Source: Ciona savignyi
Taxonomy: Eukaryota > Chordata > Ascidiacea > Phlebobranchia > Cionidae
NCBI GenBank assembly: GCA_000149265.1
Contig: CH002787.1
Span: forward strand, 63,223 to 127,222
Reading direction: 5' to 3'
DNA length: 64,000 nucleotides
Positions 1 to 12,700 of the stretch are shown here, in pieces. The notes beneath the pieces were generated by a model. That model did not search any database. It saw only the letters and a program-made list of their open reading frames with translations, and was not told the DNA's origin. Position numbers and translations under genes: made by a program. Position 1 is the first letter of the stretch. Each line of letters starts with the position of its first letter.

Positions 1-2290
1 ACAAGAAATAAATATTTACCTTCTTAAAATGGCTACTTAAAGGCCATTGAGGGATTTTGTGTAATAACTCTAAAAGTTACAAGCACCTTCATTGTTATAA
101 ATTTTTATTGTATATGTTGACGCCCTTTTTTAAGGTTTTCTTATAAAACCGAGACGTCATAAAACTGAATTGATAAGATATATAAAAAAGAAAGGTAATT
201 GAACCAGGTAAGATCAAAAGGAACTGCCGAATTATTAGAATGCAACGTACATATATTTTTTATATGATTTTGAATAATAAGCATGCTAAATATCTGTCAT
301 AACTTACTGCTTCCTAAAAATGTTTTAGTATGTAAATAAATTTAAATTCTCAGGTACTTATTTAACTTGTATAAAGTAATTTCGTTTAACCACACTGCTC
401 ACAAACCTTAATAAGATAATTACTTGTTGTCTAATTCAAATTTAACATAAATTTATGTAATTTGTTTACATGCAATCCACCATGTTATATTTAGGTTTAA
501 ATATTAAAAATGACGAAAAATATCATTAAAAAATAAAACACAAACACATATATAATTATTATTTATAATTTATTGTGTTCAAATATCTAAAACAACCAAA
601 TACTTTGTCACATTATAAACATATATATCTAAAATGACTTCATGATAAAAGGATTTTAAATTTATAATTAATGTTTCATGAAATAAACACTATTTAATAT
701 ATAATGATTAAATTATTCAAAAAAAGTAAAGTAGTTACCAAAAATTCTTGGCTATTACTTGTTAGCTCAGTTTTTATTATGTTAAGTGCTTAATTATATT
801 GTTTTAAGAGATTTTTGGAACAGATTTCTGTTGTGATTTTAATTGCCCAACACAGATAAAAAACAGAAAATGGCAGGTATGCGATATCCATTTACCTCAA
901 ACTTTCAGGGTTAACACTTGTTATAATTTATAATTCAACAAAATTAATTGAATCATAAACCTGATTTCATTGTTTGCTTTTATTTATACATGGTTTCTTA
1001 ATTTGGAAGAGAACTAATAAAAGTAATAGAGTTAAACAAAAAAACGGCACCTACTGACAATTAATTTAAGAACAAAAGGTGTTGTGTGCCAATATTATCT
1101 TGACAGCATGAAATTTTTTTTGTACCGCGATTGTAAACTTTTTACCAAAAAAATATAAAACTTCTTAAATGACTACTAAAAAACCATTGAGGAGGTTTAG
1201 TGTAACAACTTTACAAGTTACAAGCACCTTCATTATTATAAATTTTTATTGTGTTAAGTTGACGCCCTTTTTTTAAAGTTTTCTTATAAAACCGAGACGT
1301 CATAAAACTGAATTGATAAGATATATAAAAAAGAACAGTAATTGAACTAGGTAAGATCAGAGGGAACTGCCAAATTATTATAATGCCCCTTACATATATT
1401 TCTTATATGATTTCAGATAATAAGCACGCTAAATACCAGTCATAACATACTTCTATCTAAAAACGTTTTTAGTACAAAAATAGATTTACATTTTTACGTT
1501 ATTATTTAACTTATGTAAAGTAATAGCGTTTAACCATACTTTTAGCGTGCTTATTATCTGCTCACAAACCTTGAAGAGATAATTACTTGTTGTCTAACTC
1601 AAATTTAACACAAATTCCGTGTTATATTTAGGTTTATATATTAAAAATGACAAAAATTATAATTAAAAAATAAAACACACACACACATAATTATTATTTA
1701 TAATTTATTTTGTTCAAATATCTAAAACAACTAAATACTTTGTTACATTATAAACATATATATCTTAAATGAAACCATGATAAAATTGACAAAAGAAAAA
1801 TTTTGAATTTATAATTACTGTTTCATGGAACGAACATTATTTAATAAATAATATTTAAAACTCATTAATCAAAATTAGTAATATTATTACCAAAGAATCT
1901 TGGATATCAATTGTTTGCACAGTTTTAATCATGTTATGTCGTTAATTATATTGCTGTAAGACATTTTTGGACATTGTTATAAAAATTTAAAAAAATGTGA
2001 TTTATGTTCTGCTTTTAATTGTCCAATACAAATAAAAAACAGAAAAAGCCTATATGCGATAATTGTTTACCTTAAACTTTTAAGGTTCACACTTGTTATA
2101 ATTTAATATTCAACAAAATTAATTAAATCATAAGTTTGATTTTATTGTTTGCTTTTATTTATACATGGTTCTTATTATTTTAGAAGAGAACAAACAAAAG
2201 TAATAGAGTAAAGAAAAACTTGGCACCTACTGGCAATTAATTTAAGAAAAGTGTTGTGTGCCAACATTATCTTTACTGTTTTGTACATAT
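1..2290. repeat. Tandem direct duplication, about 1.15 kb per unit
   Basis: Two diverged copies lie head to tail, at about 1-1130 and 1150-2290. Shared landmarks include the block around 60-220 (ACAAGCACCTTCATT, GACGCCC, ACCGAGACGTCATAAAACTG), which recurs at about 1210-1365, and the GTTGTGTGCCAA block at about 1080, which recurs near 2252. The offset drifts from 1141 to about 1172 bases, so small indels have accumulated. No coding region is seen in either unit. It could be a segmental duplication or two copies of an unrecognised mobile element; terminal repeats were not found. Confidence 0.8.
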
Positions 2291-2502
2291 TGCCCAATAT
2301 TGACTTTGTTTCGTCAAGTTCTTGGAACTGAAAAGCATACACAGCAGCTCAAACATATATGTCTATCACACAAAAGCTTAAATTCTTGATATAATAAATC
2401 TTGATTACTTTAATACATAAATGGCTTTCTTTGATTATGATGATGTTTTGTTTAATGTAAAAGAAACACTTTATTAAAATATCCCAACAAATCTTAAAAG
2501 TA

Positions 2503-2780
2503 GGATAGGATAGAATAGGATAATCATGTTTATCCCGTGAATGTGAACACCAAGGGGGTTAACACACAGGCAATCGTCAGATTACCTCGTGCCCACCGTC
2601 AGGTTACCGGAGCTATTGTGTCGTATATGATAGACATGTTCCTTTAATTTAGTAGAACCTTATTAATCCGCTGGATTCAGGCATAACCGTGAAGTTCCTT
2701 GCCCAAGGACACAGCCTACTAGCTAGCACCAGTTTCGCACCTGCAACCTTTCGGTTGAAAGGCGACGCACTTAACCGCTT
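2503..2780 (-). mobile_element. tRNA-derived SINE copy
   Basis: This is a copy of the window's commonest repeat, with its tRNA-like head at the high-coordinate end. The tail side has GGATAGGATAG...ATGTTTATCCC, the middle has GGTTACCGGAGCTATTG and CCTTGCCCAAGGACACA, and the head is the complement of a tRNA-like block (GCGGTTAAGTGCGTCGCC...GGTTGCAGGTGCGAAAC). The family resembles the composite tRNA SINE reported in Ciona intestinalis, an identification from memory and not checked. ORFs inside it are by-products of the repeat. Confidence 0.75.
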
Positions 2781-3062
2781 TTTTATTTCATTATGTAAGT
2801 TAGGTGTTTTATGCAAACTCTGCATCATATCAAAGAGTAATGCATTAAAACTACTTATACATTTACATATAATGGCCGTTGAGGTGTATCGATAGCAATG
2901 TTTGTTTAATAAGATGTCATAAATCCGGGCAAACATAAAGAAAAAAGAATGTAGAGGATGGCATTAAAAATAAAGAAAATCACCATGAAAATATTAAAGC
3001 AATGGTTAATTAGTGTAACGGTATTAGATTTTTTAAAACGATGTATTGAGTCCTAATTATTG

Positions 3063-3070
3063 TATAAATA
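3063..3070 (+). promoter_or_regulatory. Candidate TATA box of TSP1-MACPF gene 1
   Basis: TATAAATA lies 88 bases before the start codon at 3158. Position and match are plausible, but the region is AT-rich and no transcription start is visible. Confidence 0.35.
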
Positions 3071-3157
3071 AAATGATCTGATTTATAGAAATTAATATTT
3101 AGATACTTAATTTGAGAGTGTTAAAAGACAGTAGATACTTAATTGAGGGTGTTAAAA

Positions 3158-6100
3158 ATGAGGTTGTTAACTTACATCTCGATAATAACCTTGTTAATGT
3201 TGATTGGTTCTTCTAATGCATGGAGAAGAAGGAGAAGAAGACGAAGAAGAGCACCTCCACCTCCAGTTAACTGTCAGGTTCGCACAATTTTCAACTTTCT
3301 TTTTAGCCTGGTGAGATTGTAACAATTCCAAAATTTTCTACTCCCTGGTCTACAAACTAGAAGCCTGTAGCTACATCAAAAAGCTATTCATTTATAAATT
3401 TGACAATAAACTTGTTTTATGCCACATGTGATAAACTTTCCTTAAAGAACACTATTTAATTATCTTACCGGCAATGTAGCACAAAGGTTTAAATCTACTG
3501 GACAAAAATGAGGATTATGTTTTGGCTAATCTTGGAATAGTGGATTATAATGGGCTCTTGAAGTCATAAAAATTAAAGAAGTCATGAAAATAATTTTCTA
3601 ACAATTAGGACACACCAATGTTGGCTGTAACGATATATCCTCGATTAGGTTGCAGGATGGACGAATTGGGGAGGATGTAGTGTTTCATGTGGATCAGGTA
3701 CTCAAACCCGAACACGTGCCGTAACAGTTTGGCCAGCAAATGGTGGAGCAGGCTGTCCAGGCACTACAGAGTCCAGAGGCTGCACAATTCCACCACAACA
3801 TTGTCAGGTAAGTTTGATATATTGTGTGTGTTTAACCTCAATAGATAAGCAAAAATACAATTGCATCTATGAAAAAGTTTAGGTAAAGTGAAAATCAGAG
3901 TGTGTGTTCTTAAGGTATCAGCTTGGAACAGTTGGGGAGCATGTAGTGAATCTTGTGGACCTGGAACACAAAGTCAATCAAGAACAGTGACTGTCGGTCC
4001 TGCAAATTGTGGTGATGCATGTCCAACATTGACAAACAGCAGAGAGTGTACAGACAAACCATGTCCGGTTGATTGTCAGGTATTTTAAAACACAGTATAT
4101 AATGAAATTAATAAAAAACTTTTTTCAAGTATAAAGTGTGTGTAACATGGCATATATTAAGTTTACCTCAACAAAAGTTAATTAAATATTACCAGTTTAA
4201 AAATGTGTTGTCACAAATTAGAAATAACATCTTTATATTTAACACCGGTAGGTCAGTTCCTGGACTACATGGAGTGAATGCAGCGTTTCATGTGGAAATG
4301 GAACTCATTCTCACACAAGAAATATCACAATCCAACCAGTCCATGGTGGGGAAAGTTGCCCATCATTAACAAAGCATGACGCTTGTCAAGTACCACAGAT
4401 AGATTGTGCGGTGAGTAGAGATATGGATAACAAATAAAACCTTGATTTAAAGTATATTATTGACAGTTATGTTTATAGGTACGTTTAGGTACGTTATATC
4501 AAGGGCCCATACCTGAGAGTGTGTTGTATATGTCTGATGCTGTAGTTTTATGTTTAACCCTTTTCCTCCAAGACCACATTTCCACACAGTTTTTTGCACA
4601 AGACTTGGAGTAACCAGGTGTAGGATTTTGACTAAGCCAAGGCACTGCCATAAGCTACATAGCAAAACAAGGATTTTCACTTTAATATTTTATCCATTGC
4701 CATTACTCAAATATAGTGTGTTGCTTAACTTATTTAGCAAATTGACTGCAGGTTTCATCATGGGGAAGTTGGTCTAATTGTAGCGGGCCATGTACAAATG
4801 GGGCAAAATCAAGATCGCGCCATGTCACCTTACCAGCTTCAGGATGTGGTTTAGTTTGTCCAGTTTTATCGGAAACTGACACTTGTTTGCCAGCAGTTTG
4901 CGTGAAAGACTGTGTGGTGAGTATTCTTATTTTAAAAATATTCACATTTGGCATAATATAAGTAGTTAATTTTTGTGAAACCAATGAACAAGGGTCTAAG
5001 AAAGGTTATTGTCACTTGTCATTTGACATTCCAGTCTTTGTAAATATCAGAGAACTTATTACAGGCTTACAGATTGTGTTATAAAACATTCTTATACTCT
5101 CCAAAAAATAACTGTTTATATTTTAGGTTGGAAAATGGTCCGAATGGAGTGAATGTAGTGTCACCTGTGGTACAGGAACAGAGCTACGGTACAGAAAAGT
5201 TCAGCATGAAGCTGAGTATGGTGGTAAAGAATGTCCAGAATTAATTGAGGAGAGTAGCTGCACAATACAGCAAATAAACTGTGAGGTATGAATAATGAAT
5301 AAATGCATTGCCTTGTGACTTTCCTAAAGCAAACTTACATTGATGTAACATATTGACACAAATTACTTAATGGTAGCATATTGTATAGTAAGATAGAAGG
5401 TTGTACGAATAAAAATATACATTTAAAAGTTACATCCTGTGTTTTAAATGGTCAGATATAAACATGTGTACTTTTACAGACTATTCAATATAGAACGATT
5501 ACAAATTTGAACAATGATGGATCAAATATGATACTGTAACAGTCTGACACTCATGTAATAAATTATTGTGCATGGTTTAATCTATATTGAATCTCTAACA
5601 CAGGTATCACCATGGAGTGCATGGGGACTATGCAGCTCAACTTGTGGAGAAGGAAGCCACATAAGAACACGAAGCATCACACAGGAAAGTGCAAACTGTG
5701 GTGACACATGTCCAGAATTACTAGAATCCAAATCTTGTGAAAATCCGTTGTGTGAGGCAGATTGTGAAGAAGAGGAACTGCCAAACAGTAAAGCAATGGG
5801 AAAGGCGTAAGTAAACATGGCACACACAAATGAACTTAACATTTAGTTTTTTAAATATATCACAAAAATAATTTTTAAATATCCAGACCTTTTATAACAT
5901 TTCCACAGATTTAGTGTTGCAACTCTTCTTAAGACGGTATCAGTTCTGGACAACAGCAAAAACAATGGACAATGCACGAAAGTTTATGACAAATACATGG
6001 ATATAAATCTTGAAGTGCCTTACAACTTAGCATCCTTTACTCCAGAGGTACGACAATACAGTATCTGCATTTTGTAATTGGGGTGAGGTATATGTCAAAC

Positions 6101-7654
6101 CGTATTGTTAATAGGAAGAGCAAATAACTTCATTTGAAGCTAAATCCGAAGAAAGTCTTGCAGCTATTCTGGGGAAACTCCAAAAAAAGGTTCAAGGGAA
6201 ACATGAATATGTTGGAACTTCTGTACAATGTAAGCATTGACATTGGCAATATTCACAAGAGCTCACGGTTATTACTCTTATAACTTTTTTCAGTGTCAGA
6301 AATTCACGAGGCAGTGCCCTATGCAGCTGCAGGAAATAATTCCCAGTATGAAAAGCTTATACATGGAAGCTATGATACAGAGTACAAATACTTTTCTGTT
6401 AGAGCTGTCAAACTTTTTGGGAAATTCAGGTATATTTTGTAAAAGCAAGGTTATTGGGTTAAAAAAAACATTTTTCTAATTTATGTATTTTCTCAGTTGA
6501 TTTAATTTAAAAAAATAGGTTGTTTAAAAAAATATATATTATTTTGAAAGTTTGATTTATAGCCATTGTGTTGAATAATTACATCAATATTCAGCTGTTA
6601 AGTATTATTTATTCAACTTTTCTTGGCCTACACAACCAAGTTTCTTTAAATAAATTGCAATTGTGTTTAATTTTGAAAATCTTTAAAAAAGTATGTCATG
6701 ATGTGACAATTCGGTTAATGTTTGTTTATGAATTAGACTACGACAAGATGGACTGATATTGAAGTCAGATTTCTTGAAAAGTTTGCGACATCTGCCAACA
6801 GGATATGTGAAAAAAGAGTACATTGCTATTTTGCAAAACTATGGGACACATTATTACACAAAGGGCAGTGTTGGTGGAAAATATGAGTTTATCTACGCAT
6901 ACAAGGAATCTGATCTTAAAGCATCAGGTGAGATTATCAATCAAAAGTAGTAAAATATACCACTATCTTTTATCAATGTGGTGTCTAAATATATCTAATA
7001 ATATATTTCTTCTCAGGTTTATCTGATTTTGAACAAAGAAAATGCTTGGAAAATGAGGCTCGATTTGAATTGTTGGGAGCTGACGTGTCGATCGTGGATG
7101 CTCGATGTTCAAATATGGGGAAGAGTAAGGAAACTGCATAACGTTGATCTTACCTCTGTACTTGAAGTGTTAACATGGCAACCATCTTGTTTGCAGGTCG
7201 CACGCTATTCACCAATGCTGCAGAGAGATCATTCTCATTTGTATCTGGAGGTGATCCAGCTATTACCGCTTCTCTTACCATCAATAGCGGGAAAGAACAG
7301 TTTGCAAAATGGACAAAAAGTATTTCAACTAATCCTGCCATTCTAAACTATAAGGTAAAGCACAATTTGAACCACTACAGAAAATGATACAAAAACAATA
7401 CTTTTAATACAGAAACAATGTTTATACAGATTTCTCCCATATCTGAACTTGTTGGGTCATCTGTAAGTCATGGAAATGAAAAGAAGGCAAATCTTGAACG
7501 AGCTCTTTTGCAATATCTCGAGAAGTACAATCCTTCAAGTTGTACTGAGCTGGTCTGCCACAACGGAGCAATGCAAGTTGTAAACCAAGCCAAGCATTGT
7601 CTTTGCGTTTGCACTAAAGGCTGGCATGGAAGCAAATGTGATCAAAGCAAATAA
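3158..7654 (+). CDS. Gene 1: secreted TSP1(x6)-MACPF-EGF protein (complement-C6/perforin-like)
   Basis: Fourteen exons encode about 733 residues. Exon 1 (3158-3277) gives a hydrophobic signal peptide (residues 1 to about 21, ending SSNA), then Trp, nine Arg, a short Pro run and a single Cys. Six TSP1 modules follow (about 41-366), then a MACPF domain (about 377-659) and a 74-residue last exon with a six-Cys EGF-like module. The start is the only ATG ahead of the signal peptide and joins in phase 0 to the first module. MACPF proteins can assemble into membrane pores, and TSP1/EGF modules flank MACPF in terminal complement proteins. Here no LDL-receptor class A, CCP or FIM module is seen, so direct orthology to C6-C9 is not claimed. 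An AATAAA overlaps the stop codon (7650-7655) and another lies at 7836. The exon structure is intact. A role in immune defence is inference from family. Confidence 0.88.
3649..5806 (+). other. Gene 1 TSP1 exon array: A-B-A-B-A-B
   Basis: One exon encodes one module: A 3649-3807, B 3915-4079, A 4252-4410, B 4752-4916, A 5127-5285, B plus linker 5604-5806. A exons are 159 nt and B exons 165 nt; the last B runs 203 nt because it carries an acidic linker (EEEELPNS) into MACPF. Each starts with a GT dinucleotide (Val codon) directly after the intron AG and, except the last, ends in phase 0. WxxW motifs (Trp C-mannosylation sites in the family) and CSxSCG (O-fucose consensus) recur. A modules have five Cys and B modules seven. 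The Cys normally found after RxR in TSP1 is replaced by Val, Ile or similar in every module. Confidence 0.9.
5909..7354 (+). other. Gene 1 MACPF domain exons
   Basis: Six exons: 5909-6047, 6115-6229, 6294-6429, 6737-6927, 7017-7124, 7197-7354. The phases close exactly across all junctions. The MACPF signature YGTHYYTKGSVGG lies in exon 6737-6927, at about residues 542-554, matching the family pattern of aromatic-G-T-H followed by a GG pair. Three Cys are present across the domain (one in 5909-6047, two in 7017-7124). Each exon has exactly the same length as its partner in genes 3 and 4 (139, 115, 136, 191, 108, 158 nt). No transmembrane segment is evident, as expected for a soluble pore-former precursor. 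Confidence 0.9.
7430..7654 (+). other. Gene 1 terminal exon with EGF-like module
   Basis: 75 codons including TAA. A polar, probably helical lead-in (NEKKANLERALLQYLEKY) precedes six Cys arranged C-x4-C-x13-C-x-C-x-C-x8-C, ending GWHGSKC, which is an EGF-like pattern. In terminal complement proteins and perforin an EGF-like module also follows MACPF directly. The same exon occurs in genes 3 and 4 and as an isolated relic at 23443-23600. Confidence 0.85.
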
Positions 7655-9714
7655 ACTTACCGAGTGTATATGCATAATTAGTACTAAATCATGTAATGAT
7701 AATTTGTTTGTATTAGCCTACCTTCTATATCTATTTCTTTTTGCACCATTTGATAAAGTTTCTGCTTAGCACCATAGTGTACTTAGATATTCACAGCGTA
7801 AACACAATTTAAAGTTTGCCACAAGAGTTCAACACAATAAATTACTTGCACATACAAAAGCTTATAATTTGTACTAAAAGCGAGTTAGTTTTGTTAGTTC
7901 ATTCATTTAGAAAAAAACAGACGATGTGCCATTAGTCAAATGTTCCATGATTTAAAACAAGCCATTGGCTGTTGATTGTATTTTTTGGCAAAGCACTAAG
8001 CGGATGTCATCCTAAACTTTGTTGATTAAAAAGGTTGTTGTAAAGCTTAAATAATAGGCTATGAAAGTTTCACCAGGCTGCTTGTTGACATAGAAAATAA
8101 ATGGAAAATGCCCAAATGGAGTTAAAGGTATAAATAACGTAGTGTTAAAACAGATAAATATAAAAGTATATAGAACATAACGTTTAAAAATTTTATGACA
8201 CATTGAAACAATTATTTGCTATATTAGTAATAGAAAAAAAAATAAAAAATGTAATTTAAATAAATAAACTTTTAGTTGCCAATTGTAGTCCAGGCATTTA
8301 GCATAAATGGAAATATTACATTTTTTAATTCGGTCAAAAATGAAAAATTGTTACAATACAATAAAAAAGAATCATAATAAAAAAATAACAGTAGCCATAG
8401 TGGGTTCACAGATCCCTACACTATCACACAATGCTTTTTTGTCAGATGTGTCTGCCACTAAATTGTAACCCACTAATTTACTGAGTTCATGTCCTATAAG
8501 TGCAAAATTGCAAAAATATGTAAAAAACAATATGCAAAAATGTTTGCAAAAGATTAAGGGTGCTGACACAGTTATCTAAAAGCTAACAAATAAGTAAGCG
8601 TAATCCATATTTACACTGTTCATCGGGTGTTCTTGAACCTGGAAAAAATTTTAACAAGATCCGGTCGATTATAACCAGGCTTTTCTCAAGACTTAAGATT
8701 AAAAAAGTTAAAGTGTGCTAATACAGTTATCAAATGCTTAAACATTAATGAAATCTTAGAATACAATGAGTTCTTGGAAATGAAAACCATAGAAGTTTGC
8801 CAAACAAGATTCTTTGATTACTTAATTTGATAGGTTATCACTGTGGTAAACTAATCAAACAATATTATTCATGGTTCACACAAGATTTACAAGTTTTTAT
8901 TGGATGAGAGATAAAAGGACGAAGAAATGTCTATATAATAAACGAACAGATCTAATTTTATTCTGCTGTTCCAACTTAGTTAAAGTGTATTGTTGTGTAT
9001 TGTATTTTAGAGGTTCTCTGATGTTATCATTTATATTATCATGGTGGGTAAGTACTAAGTATTGTTGCAATAATAGAAAGTTTTTAGTATTTAAGATTAA
9101 TAATAAAAAATCATGAGAATTTTAACTTGTTTTAAAAAACTATTAGTACAATATTACATTTAAGGTTATTACATACTAACCATCATTCCTAGATATAATC
9201 TAGATAGATAGATTTAGTTAATTAGAAAGAACCTCATTACTGCACAAAGATAAAAAAAATTAACTAAACCAACACTGATATGTAAATGAATCTTTAGCTT
9301 GGTGGGCAAATAAGTGATAGTTACCAAACTTTATCAAAAATCTTGAGTTTTGTATACTTAGCATGACGTCTTAATGTGTTTAGTTGATAAGTTTATTTTT
9401 TGAATACAATACCATTAATAGGCAAACATGCAGAAAAAAGGGGTACTAAGAAGATCGGTTATATAAGCTACATGAATTAACATGGAACATCAGTGCAAAA
9501 TGTTAAATTGTTTATGCACTCTCACGAAACCAGGTTACCAGAGCTATTGCATGGTATTATACATGTAGATTGTTTACTGCAATGTTCACCAACAGTCTTG
9601 CACTAAAACACAAGCGACTAGATATCAAATTGTATGTAATAAAAAAATTTAAATAAAAGGACCTGTTTTAAGTCAGAGGTATTATTATTCATAAAACTGC
9701 TGAAAAGATTTAAA
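7655..9714. other. Intergenic region between genes 1 and 2
   Basis: AT-rich sequence with no credible gene. It contains candidate polyadenylation signals for gene 1 (AATAAA at 7836) and a short SINE-like scrap near 9529-9560 (GGTTACCAGAGCTATTG). ORFs on both strands are short, of simple composition and without recognisable motifs. Confidence 0.6.
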
Positions 9715-12700
9715 ATGAAGCTATTCCATTGTATTTTTGTGATCACCTGTTTGTTAATGCTGATTGGTTCTTCGAATGCATGGCGAAGACGTAGAAGAGC
9801 ACCCCCTCCTCCTCCACCTATTAACTGCCAGGTTTGCACAATTTTAATGCAAAGATAGCTTTTAATATAAGTTTTGCTCTAAAATCTAAAGAGTATGGTA
9901 TTTTTTTGTTCTATAAACAATATTAATTTTTACCATTTATAGATTTATTTATTGCTTAGTTTAAATAAATTATTTTACACATTTGTAAATACATGAAAAA
10001 TAACACCCACAGTCTGTTTAATTAATTTAGGTTGGACCATGGACAAATTGGGGAGCATGCAGTGTTTCATGTGGATCAGGTATTCAAACTCGAGCACGTG
10101 CTGTAACAGTTTGGCCAGCAAATGGTGGAGCAGGATGTCCAGTCACTTCACAGTCCAGAAGCTGCAATATTCCAAAACAACATTGTCAGGTAGGTTTAAT
10201 TTATATTATGTTGAATATCTTTATTATATGAAAAATGTTACTTTTAACTGAAATCCAAGAGTATGTACTTAAGGTATCAGCTTGGAACAATTGGGGAGCA
10301 TGCACTGCGTCTTGTGGAGCTGGGACACAAAGTCGATCAAGATCAGTCACCGTTCCCCCAGCAAACTGTGGTAATGCATGTCCAGTATTGACAAGCAGCA
10401 GATCGTGCACTGGAACACAATGTCCAGTCAATTGTCAGGTACAAAAAGATACAAGTTAAACACTTTCAATGCCAATAATATATATTTCCTACTGAACATA
10501 TGCTATATTTTAACTGAAATATATAAAAGTTAATTATAAATAACCTGGAACTAGGGAAACTAAGAAACTTACAATTGACAGATTACTTTGAATCCATGGA
10601 CATGTAACTAAAACTAGTACATTGTGTTGAATGCATTGTACACAGTTCTTACATGAAGGCAAGGCAAAACAGACTTATTTCCTAATTTAGGTTAGTGCTT
10701 GGACTACATGGAGTGCTTGCAGTGTATCGTGTGGGGCGGGCACTCGTTCTCGGAGAAGAAGTGTCACAGTCAACCCACAGTATGGTGGGACTGCTTGTCC
10801 AGTATTAACACAGAGTGAGAATTGTCAAGTACCACCGATCAATTGTGCGGTAAGTAATAGTATGTATAACATATAACACATTAATTTAAATATTATTGTT
10901 TCGAAGGTGTCACCTTGGAGCAATTGGGGAACTTGCAGTGAATCTTGTGGGGAAGGAGAACATAGTAGAACAAGAAGTGTCACAGTCAATCCTGCTAATT
11001 GTGGATCTGCTTGTCCAGTCCTGCAAAATACAAGAGGATGTTCATCATCACTATGTCCGATTGATTGTCAGGTAAAAACAAGATATATATCTTGAGCAGT
11101 TAAAAAGTTTTAAAATATAATGAAACATATTCATGTATTCCTGTACATTAAAGTAAATATGTATATATACAAACATTAAAGTAAATATGTATATATATTA
11201 GGTTAGTTCTTAATGTACTTGAACACCTTAGTAAAGATAATTACTTGGTGGGTTAGTGTGTCGCTTTCTTAACAAAAGGTTGTAGGATCGAAACCAGTTC
11301 TTCCCTATGATTTAAAACCACTTTTTAAGGTGAAACATATCAAACTTAAAACTAAACTTGTCAAAGTGTTATAAAAAACACTGTTACATATAGAAATTTA
11401 ATGAAACAGATAGACAATTTTGTAACAGTTCGGAAATTAATAATTTATAAAATTTTCTGTTTATGATATGCGTATTTCTCGCCCTGCCTACAATTTAAGT
11501 GGAAATGAACACATAACTACTAAATATACACACAAATTTGTTTTACATTAGAATATTGTAAAATATTTCCTAAAAAAATAAAATATTCTTCGTTTTATTT
11601 AGGTTGGTTCCTGGTCAAGCTGGGGAGGATGCAGCGCGTCATGTGGATCAGGAACTTACACACGAACACGACCAATAACAATTAACCCTGTATACGATGG
11701 AGAACCATGTCCAGCTACAACACAGTCCGACACCTGTAACGTTCCGCAACAAGATTGTAAAGTAGGATTAAAAATCAGAATTTTTTAGGACATTTTTATT
11801 TGAGTAATAATAAATAACTTGGAAATTTTTCTTCTAAGGTATCATCTTGGAGTAGTTGGGGGGCTTGTACTGCATCATGTGGATGTGGAGTACAAAGTCA
11901 AACAAGACAAATTACTACCAGTACAGCCAATTGTGGAGCTGCATGTCCGCCTTTGCAAAACAGTAAAGCATGCAAGGGCATACAGTGCCCAGTGGATTGC
12001 CAGGTATATTAAATATATAAAAGACAAACACTTTGCTTGACAATACCCGACCACAGTATAGTACATGAGATAAATTTAGAATGGTATTTTAAACAGGTCA
12101 GTTCTTGGACTTCATGGAATGAATGCAGCGTCTCATGTGGAAATGGAACTCATTCTCGAATAAGAAACATCACAACTGACCCAATTTATGGTGGGGAAAG
12201 TTGTCCAGATACAACAGACTATGAAACTTGTGAAATACCAAAAACAGATTGTGAGGTGAGTATTGAATCTGATATAACTAACCGATATGATAAATCAGTT
12301 AAAACTACTATGCTGTGAAGGTGTCATCATGGACTATTTGGGGAGCATGCAGTGCATCTTGTGGACCTGGAACACAAAGCCGATCAAGAACAGTCACTAT
12401 CAGTCCAGAAAACTGTGGTGATGCATGTCCAGCATTGACAAACAGCAAAGAGTGTACCGGAACACAATGTCCAGTTGATTGTGAGGTAAAGAACAATAGA
12501 AAAGTTGGACACTTTTTTGGTAATAATATTTAACACCACTTAAAAATATTTTTTATTTTAAACAATACATAGCCTAAAGATTCTTGCAAACATTCATATT
12601 ATAGTTCCTGATCTACAAGGAGATTTTAACATTGATAAATAGGTCAGAATAAAAATAGTTAGCGCCACAATTGAGTGGTACAAGTAGCATTATCACACTG

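Noticed and set aside
2649..2936. Overlapping ORFs on both strands
   Set aside because: They lie largely in a SINE copy and follow its tRNA-like head; the same translated pattern recurs at other SINE copies (25333, 28887, 41895, 46512, 51341).
7029..7346. ORF of 105 codons over gene 1 MACPF exons
   Set aside because: It is an out-of-frame reading through two exons and an intron; the MACPF frame with proper splice sites explains the region.
11819..12066. ORFs on both strands at a TSP1 exon
   Set aside because: Shadow frames of the B module exon 11839-12003.
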